Origin: Nonomuraea guangzhouensis
GTDB lineage: Bacteria; Actinomycetota; Actinomycetes; Streptosporangiales; Streptosporangiaceae
DNA length: 64,000 nucleotides
NCBI RefSeq assembly: GCF_019396345.1
Contig: NZ_JAHKRM010000014.1
Span: forward strand, 1-64,000
Direction of reading: 5' to 3'
The position numbers and the translations under genes were made by a program. The notes under the pieces were generated by a model. The model ran no database searches and was not told the DNA's origin. It saw only the letters and a program-made list of their open reading frames with translations. How positions within the stretch are numbered: position 1 is the first letter of the stretch; every line of letters begins with the position of its first letter. This document shows, in pieces, positions 57,101-64,000 of the stretch.

Positions 57101-57211
57101 GAGGCGACCGGGAACGGGCCGTCCGCGGAGTCCCTGCGGGCCGAGGCCGTCGCCGTCTTCGCCAAGTTCGGCACCCGCGAGCACGGCGAGCTGGGACGTT
57201 CCCGGGTTTAG
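54194..57211 (+). CDS. SARP-type regulator: winged helix, BTAD, NB-ARC and TPR domains
   Basis: The 1005-residue protein (GTG 54194, after GAGGGGGATCA) has a winged helix EFRLLGPVEAWDGGRCLPLGGPKPRALLA and BTAD (100-245). The NB-ARC ATPase has P-loop GKGGVGKST (301-309), Walker B LLVVLDDAGTEQQVRPLLPG and GxP-like LPLALRTAGARLA. From about 690 it has TPR units (A-L-E-A-A-R-R-A-G-D, then repeated A-L-P-L-L-R-A-G-G-D-A-H). It is a paralog of the SARP at 22423-25311. It probably activates promoters of a biosynthetic or adjacent gene; the following gene encodes a dipeptidase. Confidence 0.93.
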   Translation: MEFRLLGPVEAWDGGRCLPLGGPKPRALLAALLLAAGKVLSSERLVDVLWGDEPPKSAHALVQTYVYSLRRTLAEGGDGSEVIETRLSGYAALFQPGQLDVESFEQLVADGRRQAVDGDHECAAESLRAALSMWRGSALDGIGHVLRGEAARLDETRLLVLEERLDAELALGRQAEAVGELTELVRAHPARERPRAQLMKALYRLGRQADALTVYHQGRQALADEQGVDPGTELQELYDAVLRADPALTSAPPPTQPGPGAVPAHLPRGVADFTGREKPLAELAALLGAASDTLTVCVISGKGGVGKSTLAVKVAHQVTPAYPDGQLYADLRGVTGSPAPALEVLGRFLRALGLPPAAIPETVPECVDAYRSAVSGKRLLVVLDDAGTEQQVRPLLPGSPTCAVLITARRRLAGLDGVRVNDLDVFDTEAGVDLLARIAGPARVHAEHEAAERIVRLCGHLPLALRTAGARLAARPHWPLATLALRLADERRRLDELTAGDLEVRASVGLSYRGLDDPAKRAFRLLGLLGVPDFASWVMAALLDVPEAVAEGVVDRLLDAQLLDHVAVDAVGQTRYRLHDLLRVYAAERAEAEEPPEERAAAVTRVLGGWLWLITRAAAAWPSGALALRREYTTARPVGADVPDGVAGDLLTWFNAESPALVVAVERAAAMNLHEVACEVAAALCSSSFWLDARFEEWRRTHESALEAARRAGDPLAEAILLVGLGQLRYRQDRYPEAQRFFRQALPLLRAGGDAHGQAVAITGIGTTCREQGDLAESLVHLRQAGDTFRALGDDAGIAHVNRLAGSVLLEQGEFAGAHALLDDALAAFRRLGSGRGEGLTLRSIGLVHRAVGELDRARALCARAVVLLREAGDPLMTAYAVQALAKTRIRLGGDAGVLPELRDALRVCERHGDRFGMALVERTIGESHLARGRYALAEEHLRRAVEAWERLDLPLFRARTLRDLAAVREATGNGPSAESLRAEAVAVFAKFGTREHGELGRSRV

Positions 57212-57287
57212 TGCGTTCTTGGAGTGGATTTGTAGAGCGCTCGACGATCGTTTTCCTTGCCTGCCCGACCGACGCAAGGGGAACGCC

Positions 57288-57953
57288 GTGTTGGACATCG
57301 TCCTCATGTCCGACCCGCGGGTCAGCGAGATGCCCGTCGAGGATCGAGGGGAGCCGCTGGTGGATCTCCGCACCGTACCCGAGCTGCGGCTGGACGGGCG
57401 CATGGCCGATGCGGACGGCGCCTACGCGCACATCCGCCAGGGCCACGTCGAACGCCTCCTGCACGCCCAGAGTCGGCTCCCCGCGGGGCTGCGCCTGCTC
57501 GTCGTGGAGGCGTACCGGCCGCCCGAGCTGCAGGAGCGGTACTTCCTGCGGTACGCGGCCACGCTGAGCGAGGCCAACCCGGACTGGCCGCCGGAGCACG
57601 TCTACGTGCAGGCCAGCCGCTCCCTGGCCCCGCCGCACATAGGCCCGCACGTCTGCGGTGCGGCGGTGGACCTCACCCTGTGCACCCAGGACGGCATCGA
57701 ACTGGACATGGGTACGGAGGTGAACGCAGGCCCGGAGGAGAGCGACGACGCCTGCTACACGGCGGCCACCAACATCTCCCACCAGGCCACCACCAACCGG
57801 GACATCCTCGGTGACGCCATGTCCGAGGCCGGTTTCGTGAACTATCCAACGGAATGGTGGCACTGGTCGTACGGCGACCGCTACTGGGCCCTGGCCACCG
57901 GTGCCCCGGCAGCCTTGCACGGCCAGCTCACCTGGCCGCTTATTCGATCTTGA
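57288..57953 (+). CDS. D-alanyl-D-alanine dipeptidase (VanX-like, M15D)
   Basis: The 221-residue protein starts at GTG 57288 after AAGGGG. It has the VanX zinc site: H in PPHIGPHVCGAAVDL with Asp in the HxxxxxxD motif, and E-W-W-H near the C terminus (PTEWWHWSYGDRYWA). It should split D-Ala-D-Ala, a step in cell-wall turnover or, in VanHAX clusters, glycopeptide resistance. No VanH or VanA genes are beside it. There is no signal peptide, so it is cytosolic. It lies 76 bp downstream of the SARP gene and ends at a strong terminator. Confidence 0.9.
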   Translation: MLDIVLMSDPRVSEMPVEDRGEPLVDLRTVPELRLDGRMADADGAYAHIRQGHVERLLHAQSRLPAGLRLLVVEAYRPPELQERYFLRYAATLSEANPDWPPEHVYVQASRSLAPPHIGPHVCGAAVDLTLCTQDGIELDMGTEVNAGPEESDDACYTAATNISHQATTNRDILGDAMSEAGFVNYPTEWWHWSYGDRYWALATGAPAALHGQLTWPLIRS

Positions 57954-57961
57954 CCGGGGGC

Positions 57962-58009
57962 AGGCCGAGGCCGCCGTCGTTCGCTGCGGGGCGACGGCGG
58001 CCTCGGCCT
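57962..58009. terminator. Strong intrinsic terminator after the dipeptidase gene
   Basis: An 18-bp perfect stem, AGGCCGAGGCCGCCGTCG pairing with CGACGGCGGCCTCGGCCT, encloses a 12-base loop. It starts eight bases past the dipeptidase stop. Confidence 0.92.
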
Positions 58010-58083
58010 CTATAACTGATCGTGCTGGTAAGCAGAAATATCATCTCTTGGACTTCTGGCCTGTTCTGCCGCAGGGTGAGGGC

Positions 58084-58752
58084 ATGACGACTTTTGTCCT
58101 TGTTCCCGGCGCCTGCCACGGCGCGTGGTGCTTCGAACCGCTGGCGCGCCGGCTCCGGCAGCACGGCCACGAGGCCTACCCGATCACGCTGACCGGCGTG
58201 GGGGCCAGGAAGCACCTGCTCAACGCCTCGGTCAACCTCGACACACATGTCGATGACGTGGTGAATCTCCTGGAGGACGAGCAGATCACCGACGCCGTGC
58301 TGGTCGGCCACAGCTACGCCGGAATGGTGATCACCGGGGCGGCCGACCGCGTCCCCGAACGCGTCGAGGGACTGGTCTACGTCGACGCCTTCGTACCCCG
58401 GGACGGGGACTCCTGCTGGACCCTGGCCCCGGGTGGCACGCGCGACTGGTATCTCAGCGACCTCGGCCCGAACGGCTACACGACGCCGACGCTGCCGTTC
58501 TTCGATCCGCGAGCCACGCCGCACCCGCTGGCGTCCCTGCTCCAGTCGATCCGCCTGCGCGGCGACCTCGACCGGTTCCGGCGCAAGGAGTATGTGTACG
58601 CGACCCTGTCGGAAGGGGAATCGCCGTTCGAAGCCACCTATGAGCAGGTGCTCGACGATCCCTCGTGGCGGGTGCACGCTCTCGCGTCCAAGCACAACGT
58701 GATGCGGGACGCCCCCGACGAACTGCTGAAGATCCTCCTTGCCGCGAACTAA
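58084..58752 (+). CDS. Alpha/beta hydrolase (esterase/hydroxynitrile-lyase-like)
   Basis: The 222-residue protein has FVLVPGACHGAWCFEPLARRL (oxyanion region), TLTGVGARKHL, the nucleophile elbow GHSYAG with Ser, Asp in Y-V-D-A-F-V-P-R-D-G, and His in SKHNVMRDAPDEL. The triad is complete. Relatives include plant MES/SABP2 esterases and bacterial homologues that cleave small esters. The gene follows the terminator and overlaps the convergent AI-2E gene by four bases. Confidence 0.9.
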   Translation: MTTFVLVPGACHGAWCFEPLARRLRQHGHEAYPITLTGVGARKHLLNASVNLDTHVDDVVNLLEDEQITDAVLVGHSYAGMVITGAADRVPERVEGLVYVDAFVPRDGDSCWTLAPGGTRDWYLSDLGPNGYTTPTLPFFDPRATPHPLASLLQSIRLRGDLDRFRRKEYVYATLSEGESPFEATYEQVLDDPSWRVHALASKHNVMRDAPDELLKILLAAN

Positions 58753-59933
58753 GCCGGCCCGGGACGGACGGGCTTCCCGCTGGTGGGAGCCAAGGGCCCG
58801 GCCGCCTGCGCGGGTTTGTCCGGGGGCGTCGGTGGTGCCGGTGGTGCCGCGTCCGGCCCACGGGGGAGCTGAGGCGGAGCATCCCGGAAGAGCTCGGGCA
58901 CCGCCCGATAAAGGATCGCGGCGATCGGCACGGCCACGACCGCGCCCGCGATCCCGGCCAGGATGCCGCCGACGGCGAGCACGATGATGATCGCCAGCGG
59001 GTGGAAGTGCAGCGCCCGGCCGACGATCAGCGGCTGGAGCACGTGGTTCTCCAACTGCTGCTCGACGACCAGGATGCCGAGGAAGATCAGCGCGTAGATC
59101 GGGCCCTTCGCGCCGAGCGTCACCAGTGTCGCGACGGCTCCGGCGAAGAAGATGCCGACGATCGGGATGAAACTGGCCAGGAAGATCAGCACGGCGAGCG
59201 CCGCCCAGAGCGGGACGCCCATGACCGCCAGCACGATGCCCATGAGCACGCCGTGCACCGCCGCCACGGCCACGGTGCCCTGGACGTAGTGCGAGAGCGT
59301 GACCCAGGCGGTCCGCCCGGCTCGATCGACGCGTGGCGCGACCGTGCCGAACGCCTTGAGGAACCAGGCCCAGATCCCTTCGCCATCCTTGAGTAGGAAG
59401 AACGTCACGAAGAGCAGCAGGACGATCGAGGCCAGCACTTCGAGCAGCACGACGGTGCCCGCGAGCACCGTCGTGGTGATCTGCCGCTGCTGCGCGGTGA
59501 CCAGGACGGCGATGTCATCGACCCATTTGCTGAGCTGGTACGGCTGCAGATGCAGCGGGCCGGTGTAGAGCCAGCCCTCCACCGTCTTGGCGGTCTGCTG
59601 CACCTGCATCACCAGGCCGGGGAACTCCTCGTTGGCGCGTACCCCGATGATCCAGCCGGTCCCACCGAGTACGGCGAACGCGACGAGCATGGTGACCCAC
59701 GTGGCGTAGATCGCCCGCAGCCCCGTCGCGCGCAGCCGCCTGGTGAGGGGGTACAGCAGCGCGGTCAGCAGCAGCGCGACCGCGACCGGCAGGGCGACGA
59801 TGCGCATCGTCGCCACGATGCCGAACACGTAGTTGGCCACGACCCCGATGAAGATCAAGCAGGCGCTCCACGCGGCCATCTTGGCCAGCGTGGGCGGCAC
59901 CAGCCCCCAGAGGGGTTCTTGATCTGGCTTCAC
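58749..59933 (-). CDS. AI-2E family transporter
   Basis: The 394-residue protein has eight or so membrane helices and the family's features: an N-terminal pair of helices, a long soluble loop (about 105-150), then G-V-P-L-W-A-A-L-A-V-L-I-F-L-A-S-F-I-P-I-V-G and LENHVLQPLIVGRALHFHPLAII. The C-terminal tail is Pro-rich and cytosolic (PPQLPRGPDAAPPAPPTPP). Despite the name, most members are exporters or sodium/proton antiporters and their cargo is unclear. The start is GTG 59933. Confidence 0.92.
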   Translation of the reverse strand: MKPDQEPLWGLVPPTLAKMAAWSACLIFIGVVANYVFGIVATMRIVALPVAVALLLTALLYPLTRRLRATGLRAIYATWVTMLVAFAVLGGTGWIIGVRANEEFPGLVMQVQQTAKTVEGWLYTGPLHLQPYQLSKWVDDIAVLVTAQQRQITTTVLAGTVVLLEVLASIVLLLFVTFFLLKDGEGIWAWFLKAFGTVAPRVDRAGRTAWVTLSHYVQGTVAVAAVHGVLMGIVLAVMGVPLWAALAVLIFLASFIPIVGIFFAGAVATLVTLGAKGPIYALIFLGILVVEQQLENHVLQPLIVGRALHFHPLAIIIVLAVGGILAGIAGAVVAVPIAAILYRAVPELFRDAPPQLPRGPDAAPPAPPTPPDKPAQAAGPLAPTSGKPVRPGPA

Positions 59934-60101
59934 ACCTTCAGACTCTCATCTCCGGCCCTGATAGGCACGGCTCACCGCCGCCCAGTAGGGTGCGGCCGAG
60001 ACAATGAGACGCGCGTTGACCTCGCGTTCGCGGGGGCAGAGTGAAGCTTTCCGGCGGTTCCGCCCGCGATCAGCACGAAACGGTACGGTGAACGACCTCA
60101 A

Positions 60102-60968
60102 GTGACACGACAGCGGCTGGCGGCGGCTTGGGCGCGGGCGAGAAGCCGCCATGGCTGGCTGGATCACCTCGTCCGGGCCGTGGTCCGCTATGACGAGACG
60201 GACGCCGGCCGGTTGTCGGCCGCGCTCACCTACTACTCCTTCTTCGCCACCTTCGCGCTGGCGCTGCTGGGGTTCGCGATTCTCGGCCGGTTTCTGGACT
60301 ATCCGCCGGTGCTGTTCGCGGTGGAGCACTACCTGCGCGAGAACCTCCCGCGGCTGGACGTCCAGGCGTTGATCGACGCGCGTGGGACGGCCGGGGCGGT
60401 GGCGTTCGTCGCGCTGCCGCTGACGGGCTTGTTCTGGATGGACACCTTGCGCTCGGCCAGCAGGGCGATCTGGCGGCTGGAGCAGTATCCGGGGCACTTC
60501 CTCGTGCGTCAGCTCATCGACCTGGGCGTGGTGGCCGGGCTCGGGCTGCTGCTCCTGCTGTCGGTCGGCGTCGCCTTCGCCGCCGAGTGGCTGCTGAGCT
60601 GGCTGGCCGTGCACACCGTGGGCACGGACGCCATCTCGGCCCAGTGGGGGCTATCCGCGGCCGCGTTCGTCATCGGCCTCGCGGTCAACACCCTGCTGGC
60701 GATGGCGTTGCTGACCGCGCCGCCACGGCTGCATCTGCCGCTGCGCAGGGTGATCGGCCCCGCGCTCGTCATCGTGATCGGCCTGGAGGTGCTCAAGACC
60801 CTCGGGCAGGTCTATCTCAACCTGACGGCGGCCAACCCCGCCTACCAGGTCGTCGCCGGCGCTGTGGGGATGCTGGTGTTTCTCAAGATCCTCAATCAGC
60901 TCATCCTGTTCGCCGTCGCTCTGGCGGCCACCAGCACCACAGGACGGGTCAAGGACCTGGCTGCTTAG
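60102..60968 (+). CDS. YihY/BrkB-family membrane protein
   Basis: The 288-residue protein has six predicted helices and the family's opening D-A-G-R-L-S-A-A-L-T-Y-Y-S-F-F-A-T-F and R-A-I-W-R-L-E-Q-Y-P-G-H-F-L-V. Its members are inner-membrane proteins once annotated as RNase BN; a transport role is more likely. The start GTG 60102 has only a weak ribosome-binding site. It is divergent from the AI-2E gene. Confidence 0.9.
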   Translation: MTRQRLAAAWARARSRHGWLDHLVRAVVRYDETDAGRLSAALTYYSFFATFALALLGFAILGRFLDYPPVLFAVEHYLRENLPRLDVQALIDARGTAGAVAFVALPLTGLFWMDTLRSASRAIWRLEQYPGHFLVRQLIDLGVVAGLGLLLLLSVGVAFAAEWLLSWLAVHTVGTDAISAQWGLSAAAFVIGLAVNTLLAMALLTAPPRLHLPLRRVIGPALVIVIGLEVLKTLGQVYLNLTAANPAYQVVAGAVGMLVFLKILNQLILFAVALAATSTTGRVKDLAA

Positions 60969-61037
60969 GGTTCCGTTTCCTTGCCCTTTTTGAGGGGAGA
61001 GGGGAGGCCACGGTTCAGGAAGAGGGAAGGAGAACCC

Positions 61038-61235
61038 ATGCGCTTAGGATCCATCGTGGTGATCCTTTGGCTGGTCGTCGGCGCCTTCGCGGCGCACCAG
61101 CGCAACTACTACACAAAACCGATCGATGACTGCAACCAGGTGGCCACGATCGCCGTGACGATCCTGGCGGGTCCCCTCAACTATCTCGGCATGAACCCGA
61201 AGATCGCTTGTCAGACCCCTCAGCCCAGCAAGTGA
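61038..61235 (+). CDS. Small membrane or exported protein
   Basis: The 65-residue protein starts at ATG 61038 after GGAAGGAG, with an N-terminal hydrophobic helix (MRLGSIVVILWLVVGAFAA). A short segment with two cysteines (DDCNQVATIAV and KIACQTP) follows, enough for one disulfide outside the membrane. Proteins of this pattern are common next to YihY genes in mycobacteria-like genomes, but the role is unknown. Seventy bases separate it from the YihY gene. Confidence 0.75.
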   Translation: MRLGSIVVILWLVVGAFAAHQRNYYTKPIDDCNQVATIAVTILAGPLNYLGMNPKIACQTPQPSK

Positions 61236-61320
61236 CGCCTGCTGACGCTTCCCAAGTCGTTCTACAGTGATAGGACGCTGGTCGGTATCGGCGCCGCCCG
61301 GCTTGGGAAGGGTGGCGGCG

Positions 61321-61605
61321 ATGGAGCTGCGCCAACTGCGCTATTTCGTGACGCTTGCCGAGGAGCTGCATTTCGGCCGGGCGGCGGCCCGGGAGCACAT
61401 CGTGCAGTCAGCGCTGAGCCAGCAGGTGCGGCGGCTGGAGCGCGAGTTGGGAGTGCGGCTGCTTGACCGCAGCACCCATCACGTCGCCCTGACTCTCGCG
61501 GGCACCGCGTTCCTCGTCGAGGCGCGCGAGATCCTCGACCACGTGAGCAGGGCCAAGCAGGTCGCCCGCGACGCCGTCGCGCCGTCGCCGATGCCTCCGA
61601 ACTGA
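61321..61605 (+). CDS. Truncated LysR-type regulator (DNA-binding domain only)
   Basis: The 94-residue protein is the winged-helix domain of LysR regulators: LRQLRYFVTLAEELHFGRAAAREHIVQSALSQQVRRLERELGVRLLDRSTHHVALTLAGTAFLVEAREIL. It ends in the linker helix at a stop, and no substrate-binding domain follows in any frame before the next gene five bases away. Full LysR proteins have about 300 residues. It may be a remnant or a solo DNA-binding protein. ATG 61321 follows GGGAAGGG. Confidence 0.85.
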   Translation: MELRQLRYFVTLAEELHFGRAAAREHIVQSALSQQVRRLERELGVRLLDRSTHHVALTLAGTAFLVEAREILDHVSRAKQVARDAVAPSPMPPN

Positions 61606-61609
61606 TCGG

Positions 61610-62269
61610 TCAGACTCGGCGGTTGGCGTCCTCGAGGAAGTGCAGGACGGCGGTGACGCGCCGGTCCGCCCGGTCGGTGGGCGCCAGGTCGAGCTTGGCG
61701 AAGATGCTGCGGATGTGCTTGTGCACGGCGCCGTCGGTGACGAAGAGCCGTTCGGCGATGGCCGTGTTGCCCAGGCCTTCGGCCATCAGGGCCAGCACGT
61801 CACGCTCCCGAGGGCTCAGGCGCTCCAGCCGGGTGTCCGGCCGGGTGCGTACGAGCAGCTGCGCCACGACATCCGGATCGATGGCCGTACCTCCGTCCGC
61901 CACCCGGTGCAGCGCGCTCAGGAACTCGTCGACCCGCCCGACCCGCTCCTTCAGCAGGTACCCGAGGCGGGAGCTGCCGTGGGAGAGCAGTTCGGTGGCG
62001 AACGCCTGCTCGACGTAGGCGGACAGCACGAGCACGGCCAGGTCCGGCTGGCGTCGCCTGGCCTCGACGGCGGCGACGATCCCCTCGTCGGTGTGGGTCG
62101 GCGGCATCCGTACGTCGACGATCGCGACATCCGGTTGGTGGACGCCGATGGCCTCCAGGAAGCCGGCGGGGTCGCCGGCGGTGGCCACGACGTCGAGCGA
62201 CTCCGCGCGCAGCAGCAGCGCGAGCCCTTCGCGCAGGAGCGCGTCGTCCTCCGCGATCACGATCCGCAT
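61610..62269 (-). CDS. LuxR/NarL-type response regulator
   Basis: The 219-residue protein has a receiver domain with phospho-acceptor D52 (VAIVDVRMPP), acidic pocket E7-D8-D9, and a LuxR HTH (LSPRERDVLALMAEGLGNTAIAERLFVTDGAVHKHIRSIFAKL) at about 150-205. Its start overlaps the histidine kinase by 13 bp, so both come from one transcript with the kinase first. Together they form a NarL-type two-component system. The nearby truncated LysR gene converges with it. Confidence 0.95.
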   Translation of the reverse strand: MRIVIAEDDALLREGLALLLRAESLDVVATAGDPAGFLEAIGVHQPDVAIVDVRMPPTHTDEGIVAAVEARRRQPDLAVLVLSAYVEQAFATELLSHGSSRLGYLLKERVGRVDEFLSALHRVADGGTAIDPDVVAQLLVRTRPDTRLERLSPRERDVLALMAEGLGNTAIAERLFVTDGAVHKHIRSIFAKLDLAPTDRADRRVTAVLHFLEDANRRV

Positions 62270-63534
62270 GGCAGGCTCACGGTCACGGTGGTGGGTCCCC
62301 CAGAAGGGCTGTTCAGCATGAATGTCCCATCGTGCGCTTCGGTACGGCGGCGGATGCCGACGAACCCGGATCCGTTGCGTTCGTCCGCCCCGCCCTGGCC
62401 GTCGTCGGTGATCCGCAGGTCGAGCCGGTCGTCATGGAGGCGAGCCGTGACGGTGGCGTGCCGGGCCCGGCTGTGCTTGGCGATGTTCGTGAGCGTCTCG
62501 GCCACCACGAAGTAGGCCGTGGCCTCGACGGAGGAGGCGCACCGGACAGGGAGGTCGGCGTCGATCCGGCAGGGCACCGGGCAGGCCGTGGCCAGGCCGG
62601 TGAGTGCGTCGGCGAGGCTGCGGTCGGTCAGCACCGGCGGCAGGATGCTGCGGACGACCCCGCGGAGCTCGGCGAGCGCCTGCTCGGCGGCGTCCTGCGC
62701 GCGTTCGAGAATGGCCTCGGCGCTGGCCGGATCGCGGGTCAGCGCCCGGCGCGCCGCGCCGAGCAGGACGTTGACGGCGACGATCCGGTTCTGCGTCCCG
62801 TCGTGCAGCGACCGTTCGATGCGCCGCAGCTCGGCGGAGTGCGCGTCGAGCGCGGCGGCTCGGGTCGCGGTGAGCTGTACGACCCGCAGCGCGAGGTCGG
62901 TGCCGGAGACCGGCGCCAGGAGCCGCCGGCCGAACCAGGCCTGCAGCCGAGCCATGCCCGGGGCGACCGTCCCGGTGACGACGATCCAGCCCAGGCCCAC
63001 CAGGGAGAGAGCGAGGGCGCTGGGCCAGTCCTGCACGGTCCAGAGCCCGTAGGTCAACGTGGACTGCTCTTCCAGTGGCAACAGCTGCCAGTACAACGGG
63101 AAAAGGGTGTACTCCACCACGTAGATGGGCAGCGAGAGACCCAGCCCACCGAGCAACAGTCCGAAAAGGGGATAGGCGGCCACCCAGCCCAGTTCCCGGC
63201 GTACGGCCGAGTCGGCGAGGGCGGGGCGCAGCCCGTGCGGCATCGGCGCCGGGCCGACGACCTCCGGACCCCAGCGGGACAGCCGCCCGCGTTCCCGGTC
63301 GGCGACGACCCGCACCACACGCAGCGTCACGGGCGCCAGCAGCAGGCCCACACCGATGAGGCAGGTCAGTGCGGTGGCGATCACCAACACGAGTGCGACG
63401 AACGCCAGGACCGCGGTGCCGAGCCCGCCGACGATGTGTTCGAGCGCGTCCAGGACGGCTCGGGCGCGGGCGAACGCGAACGCGTCCCATCCACGGGCCG
63501 ACCGCCGGTCGGCTGTGGGGTCGTGGGTCGGCAT
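62257..63534 (-). CDS. NarL-type sensor histidine kinase
   Basis: The 425-residue protein (ATG 63534) has membrane helices at about 40-65, 120-140 and 175-195, and a long intracellular part. It carries the HisKA_3 box RRIERSLHDGTQNRIV with H244 and the HATPase motifs N-I-A-K-H-S-R-A (N box) and D-D-G-Q-G-G plus GSGFVGIRRR. The stimulus is not apparent, since the exported loops are short. It pairs with the LuxR-type response regulator that overlaps its 3' end. Extra in-frame codons to 63546 (TTG) are unlikely to be used. Confidence 0.93.
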   Translation of the reverse strand: MPTHDPTADRRSARGWDAFAFARARAVLDALEHIVGGLGTAVLAFVALVLVIATALTCLIGVGLLLAPVTLRVVRVVADRERGRLSRWGPEVVGPAPMPHGLRPALADSAVRRELGWVAAYPLFGLLLGGLGLSLPIYVVEYTLFPLYWQLLPLEEQSTLTYGLWTVQDWPSALALSLVGLGWIVVTGTVAPGMARLQAWFGRRLLAPVSGTDLALRVVQLTATRAAALDAHSAELRRIERSLHDGTQNRIVAVNVLLGAARRALTRDPASAEAILERAQDAAEQALAELRGVVRSILPPVLTDRSLADALTGLATACPVPCRIDADLPVRCASSVEATAYFVVAETLTNIAKHSRARHATVTARLHDDRLDLRITDDGQGGADERNGSGFVGIRRRTEAHDGTFMLNSPSGGPTTVTVSLPCGS

Positions 63535-63689
63535 AGCCCAGGACAATATGGCATCACCCGGGCGGTCGACAGATCATCGGCCAAGGAGTACAGCCTGCTG
63601 TACCACGCCCGTCTCGCTGGTGGGATCGTCGTCGGCGGTGATCGCTCGTAGCTTCGATGCGTGACAGCCCGTCGAGTGAGGAGCACACC

Positions 63690-63896
63690 ATGACCGAGTC
63701 ATCCCCTTCGGCCCAGACCGCCCAGCGCGGGATGTTCCGTCCCGTGCTGTGGGTCCTGCTCTTGATCAGCGCGGTGCTCAACATCGTGACCTCGAACATC
63801 GGCATCAACATCTTCGTCGGCATCGGATTCGGCCTGGCCACTATGGCGTGCGCCGCCGCTCTGGTCGTCGACCACTACCGGCACCGGCGCCCATGA
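63690..63896 (+). CDS. Small two-helix membrane protein
   Basis: The 68-residue protein starts at ATG 63690 after GAGGAG. It has two hydrophobic helices (PVLWVLLLISAVLNIVTSNIG and NIFVGIGFGLATMACAAALVV) and a C-terminal H-Y-R-H-R-R-P tail. It resembles small conserved membrane proteins of unknown role in actinomycetes. It is divergent from the histidine kinase gene, so it may be under its control. Confidence 0.75.
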   Translation: MTESSPSAQTAQRGMFRPVLWVLLLISAVLNIVTSNIGINIFVGIGFGLATMACAAALVVDHYRHRRP

Positions 63897-63909
63897 ACGT
63901 GCCGAACGG

Positions 63910-63937
63910 CCCGGGCGATCACCGTCGCCCGGGCCGC
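63910..63937. terminator. Bidirectional terminator near the right edge
   Basis: GGCCCGGGCGA (63910-63920) and TCGCCCGGGCC (63927-63937) form an 11-bp perfect stem with a six-base loop, between the small membrane protein gene and a minus-strand gene running off the window. Confidence 0.88.
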
Positions 63938-63949
63938 TGTCCGGTCGTC

Positions 63950-64000
63950 AGCCGAGTTCGTAGAGAGCCTGGCCGCTGCTGTCGGTGCCGCCGTAGGCGG
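63950..64000 (-). CDS. C-terminal end of a gene cut by the window edge
   Basis: The minus strand ends A-Y-G-G-T-D-S-S-G-Q-A-L-Y-E-L-G before TGA at 63952-63950. The reading frame is open to the right edge. Only 16 residues are visible, too few for identification. The terminator hairpin just downstream supports that a real gene ends here. Confidence 0.55.

Noticed and set aside
55925..57403. 492-residue minus-strand open frame opposite the second SARP gene
   Set aside because: It is the shadow of TPR repeats; no domains and no ribosome-binding site.
57288..57953. Vancomycin-resistance cluster
   Set aside because: A VanX-like dipeptidase is present alone; no vanH, vanA, vanS or vanR-type genes lie beside it. 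The NarL-type system 4 kb away is not the VanRS type.

Overview
The window is high-GC DNA with strong G/C preference at third codon positions and frequent GTG and TTG starts. Gene content includes a Scr1/DUF397 regulator pair, two SARP-NB-ARC-TPR regulators, ECF sigma factors paired with CU044_5270-type membrane proteins, RsbW-like ATPases, an AA10 LPMO and an ESX-type WXG100 gene. Together these point to a filamentous actinomycete, most likely of the Streptosporangiales (Nonomuraea/Actinomadura-like); the exact genus is inference. I see no rRNA, tRNA, CRISPR array or phage structural genes.

Layout. 0-4.8 kb: accessory genes, namely a pentapeptide-repeat membrane protein, a frameshifted Scr1-type regulator with its DUF397 partner, a translationally coupled three-gene RsbW-like operon and a GNAT. 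4.8-10.6 kb: small secreted or membrane proteins, an HTH-membrane-NBR1-type protein, a first ECF sigma/CU044 module and a DUF1963 protein. 10.7-22.4 kb: a chain of regulator-enzyme or regulator-transporter units. These are PadR/FAD monooxygenase, a second ECF module, LysE, hemerythrin, a DUF5937/ArsR regulator with an MFS exporter under twin operators, glycosyltransferase, and MarR/SDR. 22.4-33.4 kb: a large SARP regulator coupled to an alpha/beta hydrolase, then two paralogous DeoR regulators around a carbohydrate region with a secreted protein, an AraC regulator and a GH106-like glycosidase.

33.5-35.4 kb: an IS200/IS605-type element with a frameshifted tnpA and an apparently intact tnpB RNA-guided nuclease gene. 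35.5-45.8 kb: APC permease, TetR/SDR pair with twin operators, Ser/Thr kinase, MFS exporter, orphan histidine kinase, secreted C39-type peptidase and a nitronate-monooxygenase-like enzyme. 45.9-54.1 kb: secreted polysaccharide-active proteins (CBM-FN3-DUF1080, a membrane-anchored LPMO), then a four-gene ESX/T7SS-type operon, then a GH42 beta-galactosidase. The ESX operon encodes a YbaB-like protein, a WXG100-like protein, an 802-residue effector with a C-terminal protein/lipid-kinase-like fold, and a possible immunity protein. 54.2-64 kb: a second SARP regulator, a VanX-type dipeptidase, an alpha/beta hydrolase, AI-2E and YihY membrane proteins, a truncated LysR and a LuxR-type two-component system.

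The best candidate for an undescribed system is the ESX-linked effector operon at 48.65-52.13 kb. Its effector ends in a kinase-like domain rather than a usual nuclease or deaminase toxin. The clearest regulatory logic is in three sets of matched palindromic operators visible by eye: ArsR/MFS, MarR/SDR and TetR/SDR.
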